Positions 44,031 through 51,634 of a DNA stretch of 64,000 nucleotides are shown one piece after another. Position 1 is the stretch's first letter; each line of letters starts with the position of its first letter. The position numbers and the translations under genes were made by a program. Location: positions 1 to 64,000 of the forward strand of contig CAYQLC010000003.1 in assembly GCA_964418325.1 (NCBI GenBank), in the 5' to 3' direction. The notes beneath the pieces were generated by a model. The model was not told the origin of the DNA, did no database searches, and was given only the letters and a program-made list of their open reading frames with translations. This stretch comes from IMCC26077 sp964418325. Its GTDB lineage: Bacteria > Actinomycetota > Actinomycetes > Nanopelagicales > Nanopelagicaceae.

Positions 44031-44048
44031 AAAGTGGGCTCTGAGCCC
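44031..44048 (-). terminator. Weak hairpin terminator after whiB2
   Basis: On the minus strand GGGCT-CAG-AGCCC is followed by ACTTTTA, 30 bases after the whiB2 stop. The stem is short and the T-run is broken, so only partial termination is likely. Confidence 0.35.
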
Positions 44049-44078
44049 CGAATCTAGCGGGGTTTACACGCCCTTCCG

Positions 44079-44339
44079 TTAGGCAGGGCGACGCTTGAGG
44101 CGACGGCGCTCGCGCTCAGAGAGTCCGCCCCAAATTCCAAAGCGCTCATCGTGCGCAAGGGCATATTCCAAACATTCGCTTCGGACTTCACAGGAGAGGC
44201 AGACGCGCTTTGCCTCACGAGTGGATCCACCTTTTTCAGGGAAGAAAGCCTCGGGATCGGTTTCGGCACAGAGCGCTCGCTCTTGCCAGGAAAGTTCTGC
44301 TGGGTTTCCACCCTCAAACGGCGTGAGCGGTGCGCTCAT
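44079..44339 (-). CDS. whiB2: WhiB2/WhmD-type regulator
   Basis: An 86-residue WhiB protein with cluster cysteines 24, 47, 50 and 56, GIWGG (68-72) and the basic end RRRLKRRPA. Both sequence and place between the glycosyltransferase and manC point to WhiB2 (WhmD, WhiB of Streptomyces), which controls septation and division together with WhiA. A TTAGGGGC ribosome site precedes the ATG, so it has a leader; a 14-base palindrome lies about 105 bases upstream. Confidence 0.93.
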   Translation of the reverse strand: MSAPLTPFEGGNPAELSWQERALCAETDPEAFFPEKGGSTREAKRVCLSCEVRSECLEYALAHDERFGIWGGLSERERRRLKRRPA

Positions 44340-44442
44340 CTATTGCCCCTAACTTCTCCAATGAACAAACGAACAAAAGTTTTCCACTGCTTTGACCGGC
44401 GAGCCTTGGCGTTACCCCAGACTCGATAGGACCTAGGGAGAA

Positions 44443-44456
44443 TTACACGCGTGTAA
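44443..44456. promoter_or_regulatory. 14-base perfect palindrome upstream of whiB2
   Basis: TTACACGCGTGTAA, in the 182-base gap between whiB2 and manC. Its half-site TTACAC resembles the TNACNC half of the BldD consensus, but the spacer is two bases rather than one. A regulator site is likely; the regulator is not known. Confidence 0.4.
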
Positions 44457-44521
44457 CTCCAATTCGTCAAGTTAGGAGGCGAGAAAATTTCCTCTTAATT
44501 TTCGATCCGAGAAATTGTCGA

Positions 44522-45541
44522 CTATTTCTTCTTTCGCTCCCCCGCTATCTGAGGACCCTCGGGGCTGGCTCCGCCAAGAACTGCACTCTCGACAGTTGCT
44601 CCCGCCATAATTTCCACTCCATCGCCCACAATGGATGCGCGAATATGTGCGCCGTCATGGATAACAACCCCATCACCAATCACGCTCTCCTCGATCGCCA
44701 CGTTCGCACCAATAGCACTCGCCCCAATTGCACAGCCCAAGCCGATGTGCGCACTGGCACTGACAGTTGCGCGCTTATCGACAAACTTCATTGCTGCTAT
44801 CGATGATTGGTCGATTGCTGGGGAGCGAAATACTCCAGTGAGTAAATCTTTTGATGCCTGCAAAAGCGCTGCTGGAGTCCCGATGTCAATCCAATAATCT
44901 TCGCTTTTAAAGCTTTCTAACGCTCGCCCCTGCGCTAACAAATGGGGAAATGTCTCGCGCTCTACGCTCACTACTCTCCCTCTGGGAATCTCATCGATGA
45001 TGGCGCGAGTGAAGATATAGCAACCCGCATTAATAAAATTTGTCGGTGGATTATCGGATTTCTCGACAAATTCCAGGATGCGCCCCTGCTCATCGGTGGG
45101 TACTGAGCCGTAGGCGCGCGCATCCTCGACCTTAACTAAATGCAATGTGGCATCGGCGGCACGCTTCCGATGGAGTTGAATCTGTGCGCTGATGTCATGA
45201 GCACTTAATACATCGCCATTGAGAATGGCAACGGGCTCACCAGCGCCACTTTCCAAGAAAATCGACGCATTAGCGATTGCTCCTCCAGTGCCCAACGGCT
45301 CCTGCTCCACCGCGTGGATAATTTCGATACCAAAACGGCTTCCGTCGCCCAAATAATCGAGGAATTGCTCGGTTTTATAAGAGGTAGCGACGACGATTCT
45401 GGAGATTCCATGTTCGATTGCATACCCAATTTGATGTGCGATAAAAGGCACGCCGGCAACTTTGAGCATTGGTTTGGGTATTTCCAGAGTAAGTGGCAAC
45501 AATCTCGTGCCTTTTCCTCCGACAAGAAGAATCGCTTCCAT
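44522..45541 (-). CDS. manC: Mannose-1-phosphate guanylyltransferase (GDP-mannose pyrophosphorylase)
   Basis: Makes GDP-mannose from mannose 1-phosphate and GTP. The 339-residue protein has the nucleotidyltransferase signature LVGGKGTRLLPLT at the N-terminus, GTGGAI, the metal site NGDVLS (about 108-113), NAGCYIF and DIGTP, and a C-terminal left-handed beta-helix of hexapeptides (about 245-325). The position near whiB2 matches Rv3264c. ATG 45541 is preferred, though TTG 45544 precedes it; an AGGTAGG ribosome site is present. Specificity for GDP-mannose rests on context more than sequence. Confidence 0.88.
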   Translation of the reverse strand: MEAILLVGGKGTRLLPLTLEIPKPMLKVAGVPFIAHQIGYAIEHGISRIVVATSYKTEQFLDYLGDGSRFGIEIIHAVEQEPLGTGGAIANASIFLESGAGEPVAILNGDVLSAHDISAQIQLHRKRAADATLHLVKVEDARAYGSVPTDEQGRILEFVEKSDNPPTNFINAGCYIFTRAIIDEIPRGRVVSVERETFPHLLAQGRALESFKSEDYWIDIGTPAALLQASKDLLTGVFRSPAIDQSSIAAMKFVDKRATVSASAHIGLGCAIGASAIGANVAIEESVIGDGVVIHDGAHIRASIVGDGVEIMAGATVESAVLGGASPEGPQIAGERKKK

Positions 45542-45551
45542 CAATGCCTAC

Positions 45552-46610
45552 CTAAGCAAGTCGCTTGCTAGCGCGTTTTATGTCCTCATCACTTGCCGTC
45601 AACGCGACTCGGATATGTTCTGCTCCCTTGGGGCCATAAAAAATTCCAGGAGTTACCAAGATCCCGCGCTCGGCCGCCCATTGCACGCTTGCCCAACAAT
45701 CCTCGCCCCGTGTCGACCATAGATAGAGGCCGGCCTCAGAGTGTGAGATCTCGAAACCTGCTGAGACAAGAGCACTGCTCAACACCTCTCGGCGAGCGCG
45801 ATAGCGCTCCTTTTGGATCGCTATCTCAGCGGGCGCATCAAGAGCTGCTCTCATGGCGTTCTGAATCGGCGCGGGCATAATCAACCCTAGGTGTTTACGA
45901 ACTTCGCGAATCGCTGCCACCACGGTGGGATCCCCCGCAATAAATGCTGCGCGATAACCAGCTGCATTAAAACTCTTCGACAAAGAATGTGCGACCAACA
46001 ATCCACTGCTATCCCCATCGGCCACCTGCAATATGGAGAGTGGTTCGCGTTCCCAACCTAATTCGAAGTAGCACTCATCGCTGGCAACTATCGTTTTAGT
46101 TTTGCGCGCCCAAGTGATGATTTCACGGAGCTGGGATTCACTCAGCACCCGTCCATGAGGATTACCTGGAGAATTGATCCAGAGTAAATCGGCATCCGCA
46201 GGCCAAGAATGACAGTCATCTCCCACGGCGACCCACTCGGCTCCGGCAACTAACGCACCTACTTGATAAGTGGGGTAGGCAATCTCGGGAATCAAGACTT
46301 TTTTCGCCTGCAAGAGGGTTGGCAGTAGCCCAACAATCTCTTTCGAACCAATCGTGGGAAGGTAATCAATCGCTCCGACTGGAAAGAACTTCGAGCGAAT
46401 CCACCGTTCTAACGTTGCGCGCAGCTCTGCACTGCCGATAGTGAGCGGATAGCCCGGCGCATTCCCACTGGTAGCAAGGGCGGCTTGCATCGCAATCGGC
46501 GATGGATCCACTGGTGTTCCGATGGAGAGATCAATTAAGCCATCAGTATGTTCGCTGGCGCTTTTCTTGTAGGGCGCGAGTAAATCCCACGGAAAATCTG
46601 GGAGTCTCAC
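45552..46610 (-). CDS. dapC: Succinyldiaminopimelate transaminase
   Basis: A class I aminotransferase of 352 residues in lysine and peptidoglycan precursor synthesis (the succinylase path). LSIGTPVDPSP binds substrate near the N-terminus, NSPGNPHGR (about 150-158) and SDECYFELGW (about 179-188) contact PLP, and the Schiff-base lysine is in AHSLSKSFNAAGYR (about 212). Pairing with fdxA matches dapC-fdxC (Rv1178-Rv1177) in M. tuberculosis. The start is GTG 46610, 17 bases after the ferredoxin gene. Confidence 0.92.
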   Translation of the reverse strand: MRLPDFPWDLLAPYKKSASEHTDGLIDLSIGTPVDPSPIAMQAALATSGNAPGYPLTIGSAELRATLERWIRSKFFPVGAIDYLPTIGSKEIVGLLPTLLQAKKVLIPEIAYPTYQVGALVAGAEWVAVGDDCHSWPADADLLWINSPGNPHGRVLSESQLREIITWARKTKTIVASDECYFELGWEREPLSILQVADGDSSGLLVAHSLSKSFNAAGYRAAFIAGDPTVVAAIREVRKHLGLIMPAPIQNAMRAALDAPAEIAIQKERYRARREVLSSALVSAGFEISHSEAGLYLWSTRGEDCWASVQWAAERGILVTPGIFYGPKGAEHIRVALTASDEDIKRASKRLA

Positions 46611-46627
46611 CTCGGGCGCTGCCGTAA

Positions 46628-46942
46628 CTACCCTTTCGGGTGCGCCGCAACTACTGGATGGTCGCCCTCTTGAGCGCCGACCTTACTCGCACCACCAGGA
46701 GAGCCAATTTCGTTGAAGAACTCTTCATTGATCGACTTATACTCACTGAACTCACCGGGCACATCGTCTTCATAATAAATAGCTTCTACGGGGCAGACTG
46801 GTTCGCACGCGCCACAATCAACGCACTCATCAGGCTGGATGTACAGCATCCGTCCACCTTCATAAATGCAATCAACCGGGCACTCTTCGATACATGACTT
46901 GTCCTTCACGTCGATACATGGCCCTGCGATGATGTAGGTCAC
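46628..46942 (-). CDS. fdxA: Ferredoxin with 3Fe-4S and 4Fe-4S clusters
   Basis: A 104-residue ferredoxin of the FdxA/FdxC type. Cys 9, 17, 21 and 25 and Cys 40, 43, 46 and 50 (CVDCGACEPVCP) bind the clusters; the C-terminal acidic region is typical. It donates electrons to cytosolic enzymes. The GTG at 46942 follows AGGAGAG at ideal spacing, so the upstream ATG reading to 46972 is not used. It is cotranscribed with dapC and divergent from the SH3-like gene. Confidence 0.95.
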   Translation of the reverse strand: MTYIIAGPCIDVKDKSCIEECPVDCIYEGGRMLYIQPDECVDCGACEPVCPVEAIYYEDDVPGEFSEYKSINEEFFNEIGSPGGASKVGAQEGDHPVVAAHPKG

Positions 46943-47054
46943 TGCGCTCTCCTGTCCTTGCCTTTTCCTCACGTGTCACAATTCGCCGCTGCCTGTTACG
47001 GCAGAGTTACGCGACCGCCCCTAATTATGCTGCCTTTCCCCGTAATTTCCACTC

Positions 47055-47060
47055 TATGCT
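47055..47060 (+). promoter_or_regulatory. -10 box deciding the start at 47068
   Basis: TATGCT, 7 nt before GTG 47068. It contains the ATG (47056) that a longer reading would need as its start. Confidence 0.4.
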
Positions 47061-47067
47061 GGTGAAT

Positions 47068-47271
47068 GTGCCGAACCACACGCAGCGACCTGCCCCTGAT
47101 TCAAGCGATGTCGGCCATCGAGTCACCATTCGGATTCACGACGAGGAGCCTGGCAAATTTCGAGATCTCTTGGGAGAGCTGGTGGAAGTGAATCAAGTCC
47201 TCGATAAGTATGGGAATATCAAAAGGTTCGATCCCGAGCGAATAGTCGCCTGGAAAAGGCTGGAGCGTTAA
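47068..47271 (+). CDS. Stand-alone SH3-like domain protein
   Basis: A 67-residue protein. GHRVTIRIHDEEPGKFRDLL followed by VVDKYGN-like and IVAWKRL segments resembles the N-terminal SH3-like domain of the actinobacterial GNAT acetyltransferases (Rv0428c type) that often lie divergent from the fdx gene; here the acetyltransferase part is missing. The TAA abuts the ATG of cysS with no base between. It may be a relic or a separate small binding protein. The start GTG 47068 is chosen from the leaderless box. Confidence 0.6.
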   Translation: MPNHTQRPAPDSSDVGHRVTIRIHDEEPGKFRDLLGELVEVNQVLDKYGNIKRFDPERIVAWKRLER

Positions 47272-48663
47272 ATGCAACTCTACGACACTAAGGAGAAGCG
47301 CCTGGTTAGCGTCGCGCCCTCGCCCAGTGGCACCGTAGATATCTATTGCTGCGGCCCAACCGTATATCGATTTGCACACGTCGGAAATCTCCGCACCTTC
47401 CTCTTGGGTGATCTGGTTAGGCGAACCCTTAAATCGGAAGGAGTTCGCTATCGATATATTCAAAACATCACGGATGTTGGCCATCTTAATGACGATGTAA
47501 ACATTGAAGTCGAGGAAGACAAAATTCTGGCTCAAGCCAAACTTGAGCAGAAGGATCCCTTTGAAATTGCTCGCTTCTATGAGAGCGCTTTTCATGCTGA
47601 CTTAAAGTCGTTAAATATTCTTACTGCTGATGCCTATCCAAAGGCAAGTGAATCAATCGCGCTCATCACAGATTTAATTGCACAATTAATATACGTCGGA
47701 GCTGCGTACCAAGGACAAGATGGCTCTCTATATTTCGCTGCACGAAGTTTCAAGGAGTATGGGGCAATCAGTCACAACACTCTGGAAAATCTGCAAGCTG
47801 GGTATCGCTTCGATGCGACCAACCAGGGTTCTGAACCTGGAAAAAGATTTCACGCTGATTGGGCTCTGTGGAAAATCGCATCCGCTAATCGTCAGATGAC
47901 TTGGCAAACCCCTTGGGGGGTTGGTTTCCCTGGTTGGCACATTGAATGCTCGGCAATGTCTTTGCACTACTTTCCGCAGGGAGTATCACTCCATTTAGGT
48001 GGAATCGATCTTCGCTTCCCCCATCACGAGAACGAGCGTGCGCAAAGCAATACAGCAACGAACTCAGAATTCGTTAAACAATGGGTCCACGGTGAGCACC
48101 TGCTCTTCGAGGGAAGAAAGATGGCAAAAAGCTCGGGAAATGTCCTTCATGTTGCCGACCTTGTCGAACGAGGAATCGATCCGCTAGCTCTGCGCTTACT
48201 CTTTCTCGAGAGCCATTACCGCACACAGATGAATCTCACGTGGGAGACAATCGAAGCGGCCCACAGCACCGTCAAACGTTGGCGGAAGAAGATCACCTCA
48301 TGGCCAACCGGTGGGAGCGCAGACCAAAATTTGCTCGAACAGATTCGCGCGCATTTCGTAAACGATCTGGATACCTCCGCCGCCATGCTTTTGCTCCGAA
48401 AAATCGAGCGGGATGAGAAGGTGGCAGATGCCAAAAAGCGTGCAACATTTCTCGCCGCCGATGAGCTCCTTGGCCTTGACCTCGAGGTTCCAGATCAGGA
48501 AAACCTCGCGCTCAGCCCTCAGATCCAAAAGTTGCTCGAAGAACGGACTCAGGCTCGGGCAGGATCTGATTGGTCGCGAAGTGATGAACTGAGAGCAGAG
48601 TTGTTGCAGCAAGGAATTCGAGTGGTAGATGGTCCAAACGGGCAGAGCTGGGAAGCGCTTTAG
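47272..48663 (+). CDS. cysS: Cysteinyl-tRNA synthetase
   Basis: Charges tRNA-Cys. The 463-residue class I synthetase has YCCGPTVYRFAHVGN (25-39, with the HIGH-type HVGN), zinc ligands in GWHIECSAM and FPHHENER, the KMSKS-type KMAKSSGN, and the full helical anticodon region ending WSRSDELRAELLQQGI. This full length separates it from MshC, the mycothiol ligase. Its CGPTVY/HVGN start is unlike the CGATVQ/HIGH start I expect for most actinobacterial CysRS, so it may be a paralogue or import. Its end overlaps the convergent vanW gene by four bases. Confidence 0.93.
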   Translation: MQLYDTKEKRLVSVAPSPSGTVDIYCCGPTVYRFAHVGNLRTFLLGDLVRRTLKSEGVRYRYIQNITDVGHLNDDVNIEVEEDKILAQAKLEQKDPFEIARFYESAFHADLKSLNILTADAYPKASESIALITDLIAQLIYVGAAYQGQDGSLYFAARSFKEYGAISHNTLENLQAGYRFDATNQGSEPGKRFHADWALWKIASANRQMTWQTPWGVGFPGWHIECSAMSLHYFPQGVSLHLGGIDLRFPHHENERAQSNTATNSEFVKQWVHGEHLLFEGRKMAKSSGNVLHVADLVERGIDPLALRLLFLESHYRTQMNLTWETIEAAHSTVKRWRKKITSWPTGGSADQNLLEQIRAHFVNDLDTSAAMLLLRKIERDEKVADAKKRATFLAADELLGLDLEVPDQENLALSPQIQKLLEERTQARAGSDWSRSDELRAELLQQGIRVVDGPNGQSWEAL

Positions 48664-50387
48664 CGAGTGAGCGCTCGTTGTACATCAAGAGGTGGGTTCA
48701 TCCAGCGAGCTTTGGGGTTGGTGCAGATGATTCGATCCTCCGGGAGATACCGCGTTCGATACTTCTCGCGTTTGACCTCGATCCCATCCTTCTTCAGGAT
48801 GCGCCAAACTTCGATGGTAAAGCCAGCGACTCCCTCCTGGAAAATGCACCCTTCAGAATCATTTTCTAGCACTTTGAAATCAACCGGCTTAGTACGTGGT
48901 CCACTCTCAGTTTCAACGTCAACGAACTTTGTGCCATAAATAGTCACGGTCACTGATCTGTTTGTAAAAGAAGTATCCACGAAAATCGGGTGTCCGGAGT
49001 TATTTCGGAATTTCACATCAACACTCGGCCACGCCACCGTTGATTCACGACCTGCTGGATATCGCGATATGTAAAAACTGTGGGGTTTATGTTGGAGTAA
49101 TTCCAAACCACTAAACCAGGCAGCATTCCACGTAGTAGTTGCCACTTGTGATACTCCGCCACCCCAATCCTTCTTGAACACTCCTCGATCAATCATGATT
49201 CCTGGCACAAAACCTCGAGCCTCAGTCCGTTCACCAACAGATTTGTTGTAACTGAACACCTCACCAGGTTTGACGATGACACCATCCATCCAGCGCGCTG
49301 CTCGCTGGATATTAATGATTCGATACTCTGCGTATGGGAAGAATGTTGTGAAGGTGCCAATCACCTCTTTTATTCCTAAGCCACCGGCCATCTCTGTTGT
49401 GATTTTGGCAGCGACCGGTTCGGGTGTCAGTGTTGCTCTCCGCTCCGCGCCAGTTTTAGCTAAGGCGGCTATCAGTGCGCTGCTTAACTTTTCTTCAGGG
49501 ACATCTAATCCATCACGGGAGGGCTGTACGCGGGGTTGCCCACCGCTTATGGTGAATGATGCATTGACCGGTTCAACGACATGACTGGCCCACTTCTTTC
49601 CCACAGCATTAATAAAGGTCGCCTTCAACCACTTCGCCTCGAGCTTCTCTCCACGACCGGGGATAAAGGTGAGCGCTTGGGCAATCACATTGGGTGTGAG
49701 CGAAAACGTGACGGGTTTTTCAATGGCTAAGGTCACTGATACCGGCGCTGACGTGGCATTTTCTGCAAAAGTTAATAACTCACGCGCTTCGTCATCAGAT
49801 ATTCGTGCCGCGCGAGTCTTGGTTCGCAACTCGATGACATCACTTCGTAACCACTGTTGAGCGATGACGTCAAGTGCTTCCTCACGATCGATAGATTTAC
49901 CAGCGCGGGAATTGAGAATTTTCGGAACGATTCCATCGTAGACGATATCTGCATTTCGGGGCGGACGGTTTACCTCACGTTCTATCGACCGAATCGCACG
50001 CCTAAAAGCCTCCTTATCGGTAATAACAATTGGTTCGAGATATTTCGTCTCAAAAAGCAAAGTGAAAAGTTGGCGTGGATTCCAACTTCGCTTCGGTGAT
50101 GTGCTCAGACTCTTCTCGATATCTAAACGGACCCCTGAATCTACGACCGGAATCGTAAATTTCTTGGAATCAACATTTAATTTCAGCTCTCCTGATATTT
50201 CACTCTTTTTTGTTTGCGAGATTTTCTTGGCAGCTTCCGTTGTTGAAAGGCGAGAGATGTCCACCTCGAGGAAGCGAGTTTTTGGTGGAATTTTCGAACC
50301 AACCGCAATCCATGATCCCACCCAGATAATTGCAACGAACGCCAGCGCTATCGCCGCAATAATCGAATACCGCTTGGCGTTACTCAT
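48660..50387 (-). CDS. VanW-family protein with peptidoglycan-binding-like domains
   Basis: A 575-residue membrane-anchored outer protein: helix at about 9-28, two regions of the PG_binding_4 type (about 40-330) and a VanW domain (about 360-500) with FSYNKSVGERTEARGF, GGGVSQVATTTWNAAW and the HKPHSFYISRYPAGRE segment. The family is common in Gram-positive envelopes; its chemistry is unclear and resistance is not implied. It is the last gene of the mshB-DUF6113-vanW unit and has an AAAGGGAT ribosome site. Confidence 0.9.
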   Translation of the reverse strand: MSNAKRYSIIAAIALAFVAIIWVGSWIAVGSKIPPKTRFLEVDISRLSTTEAAKKISQTKKSEISGELKLNVDSKKFTIPVVDSGVRLDIEKSLSTSPKRSWNPRQLFTLLFETKYLEPIVITDKEAFRRAIRSIEREVNRPPRNADIVYDGIVPKILNSRAGKSIDREEALDVIAQQWLRSDVIELRTKTRAARISDDEARELLTFAENATSAPVSVTLAIEKPVTFSLTPNVIAQALTFIPGRGEKLEAKWLKATFINAVGKKWASHVVEPVNASFTISGGQPRVQPSRDGLDVPEEKLSSALIAALAKTGAERRATLTPEPVAAKITTEMAGGLGIKEVIGTFTTFFPYAEYRIINIQRAARWMDGVIVKPGEVFSYNKSVGERTEARGFVPGIMIDRGVFKKDWGGGVSQVATTTWNAAWFSGLELLQHKPHSFYISRYPAGRESTVAWPSVDVKFRNNSGHPIFVDTSFTNRSVTVTIYGTKFVDVETESGPRTKPVDFKVLENDSEGCIFQEGVAGFTIEVWRILKKDGIEVKREKYRTRYLPEDRIICTNPKARWMNPPLDVQRALTR

Positions 50388-50407
50388 ATCCCTTTCGCAA
50401 ATCCTCT

Positions 50408-50740
50408 TTAGATTCGTGCCCAGATACCTACAAGCACTAGCAAGAACCCTAGCCCCAGAAAAGCATTTCCTGCGCCATTAGACATGATGAGTAATTCATC
50501 ACTATTACCGAAGATCCCGCCACGAAGAGCGATAAATGTCCAACCAAGAAGAAACCAGAGCCTGACCCCGCGCCGACCAAGGTATATCCCAATCACCCTG
50601 GTCGCAGCGAAACTACCCACTAGAGCAGCGATGAGGCCGAGTGGAAACCAGCCAATGGAAAAATTATGAACGACCACTCCAAGAGCGCCAATGATGACGC
50701 CAGCGGTAAAGGTAGAAAAGTTTTCGATCAGCCGTCTCAT
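50408..50740 (-). CDS. DUF6113-like membrane protein
   Basis: A 110-residue protein with three or four membrane segments (about 9-27, 30-50, 58-75 and 85-107). Its place right after mshB, with ATGA overlap, matches actinobacterial DUF6113 proteins. No function is known. It may simply share the message of mshB. Confidence 0.75.
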   Translation of the reverse strand: MRRLIENFSTFTAGVIIGALGVVVHNFSIGWFPLGLIAALVGSFAATRVIGIYLGRRGVRLWFLLGWTFIALRGGIFGNSDELLIMSNGAGNAFLGLGFLLVLVGIWARI

Positions 50741-51609
50741 AACGAGATCCCCGAGAAAAGGTCTGTTTCACGACCTTCTGCATCTAGGTTGGGCCCGGGC
50801 CCACCTTTAACTCGGGTGTAGTACTCATATCCAAAAACTTGCATCCCGAGTGAATTTGAGAGGGCAAAAAACGGACCATCTACCGATATTTGCGTTCGGT
50901 GCGCACGCATAGCCTCTTGCTTCATCTCAACAAAATCATTTCCATCGATTACTGCATGGACAAACTCATCATCTTTGACAAACGGTAATTCATCAATGGA
51001 TTCCACGCCAAAGAAATCAGAACCAAGCTCCTTCATTGCATCCATTCCCTTTTGCACGACTGAGCGCGGCATTATGTTCCAGTAGATTTTTGGAATATCC
51101 CAACCTCGTGTTGCGCTAATCTCTGCAGCCATCATCGCTACTCGATGAGCTTGAATGTGATCTGGATGGCCATATCCCCCAAATTCGTCATAGGTAATCA
51201 TTACGTGTGGTTTAAAATCAAGAATGTAGTCGCTCAACAAAGTTGCGGCCTCTGGTATGTCAGCGCTCCAAAAGACATCGCTGCGAGAATTTTGTGGCAT
51301 ACCCATCATTCCGCTATCCCGAAAGATCTTGTTTGGTGCTCCAAGAAACCAATGTCTATGCACGCCCAACGCGTTGAGCGCTTGAGCAAGTTCGCGCTCA
51401 CGAATCTCTGCCAGTCGATCCTCTTTATCGCTAGCAGCTGCAGCAAGCTCAGGGACGAGAATCTCTCCCTCTTCGCCACGAGTACAGGTAACTAGAGCAA
51501 CCTGGGCGCCAGCTTGCGCATACATTGCCATCGTGACTCCATTGTTGATGGTCTCATCATCTGGGTGCGCGTGCACGAGTAGGAGTCGTCCTGGTGTAGC
51601 CGAATTCAT
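50737..51609 (-). CDS. mshB: Mycothiol synthesis deacetylase
   Basis: Removes the acetyl group from GlcNAc-inositol in the third step of mycothiol synthesis. The 290-residue PIG-L protein has the zinc motif VHAHPDDE (12-19), TCTRGEEGEI (about 41-50), FRDSGMMG and YGHPDHIQAH with the remaining histidine ligand. These loops match MshB rather than the conjugate amidase Mca. The ATG has TACCCT 7 nt upstream, sharing two base pairs with the box of the divergent peptidase gene. Confidence 0.93.
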   Translation of the reverse strand: MNSATPGRLLLVHAHPDDETINNGVTMAMYAQAGAQVALVTCTRGEEGEILVPELAAAASDKEDRLAEIRERELAQALNALGVHRHWFLGAPNKIFRDSGMMGMPQNSRSDVFWSADIPEAATLLSDYILDFKPHVMITYDEFGGYGHPDHIQAHRVAMMAAEISATRGWDIPKIYWNIMPRSVVQKGMDAMKELGSDFFGVESIDELPFVKDDEFVHAVIDGNDFVEMKQEAMRAHRTQISVDGPFFALSNSLGMQVFGYEYYTRVKGGPGPNLDAEGRETDLFSGISL

Positions 51610-51616
51610 GGATTAA

Positions 51617-51622
51617 AGGGTA
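51617..51622 (-). promoter_or_regulatory. -10 box, leaderless start of mshB
   Basis: TACCCT on the minus strand, 7 nt before the ATG at 51609. It shares 51621-51622 with the divergent -10 box. Confidence 0.5.
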
Positions 51623-51626
51623 CGGT
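51621..51626 (+). promoter_or_regulatory. -10 box, leaderless start of the S9 peptidase
   Basis: TACGGT, 8 nt before the ATG at 51635; overlaps the mshB box. Confidence 0.45.
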
Positions 51627-51634
51627 GAATTCCT

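Noticed and set aside
44443..44456. Canonical BldD box
   Set aside because: Half-sites fit but the spacer is two bases instead of one, so the name is not justified.
47272..48663. cysS as the mycothiol ligase mshC
   Set aside because: Full-length with an anticodon-binding region and a CysRS-type end, which MshC lacks.
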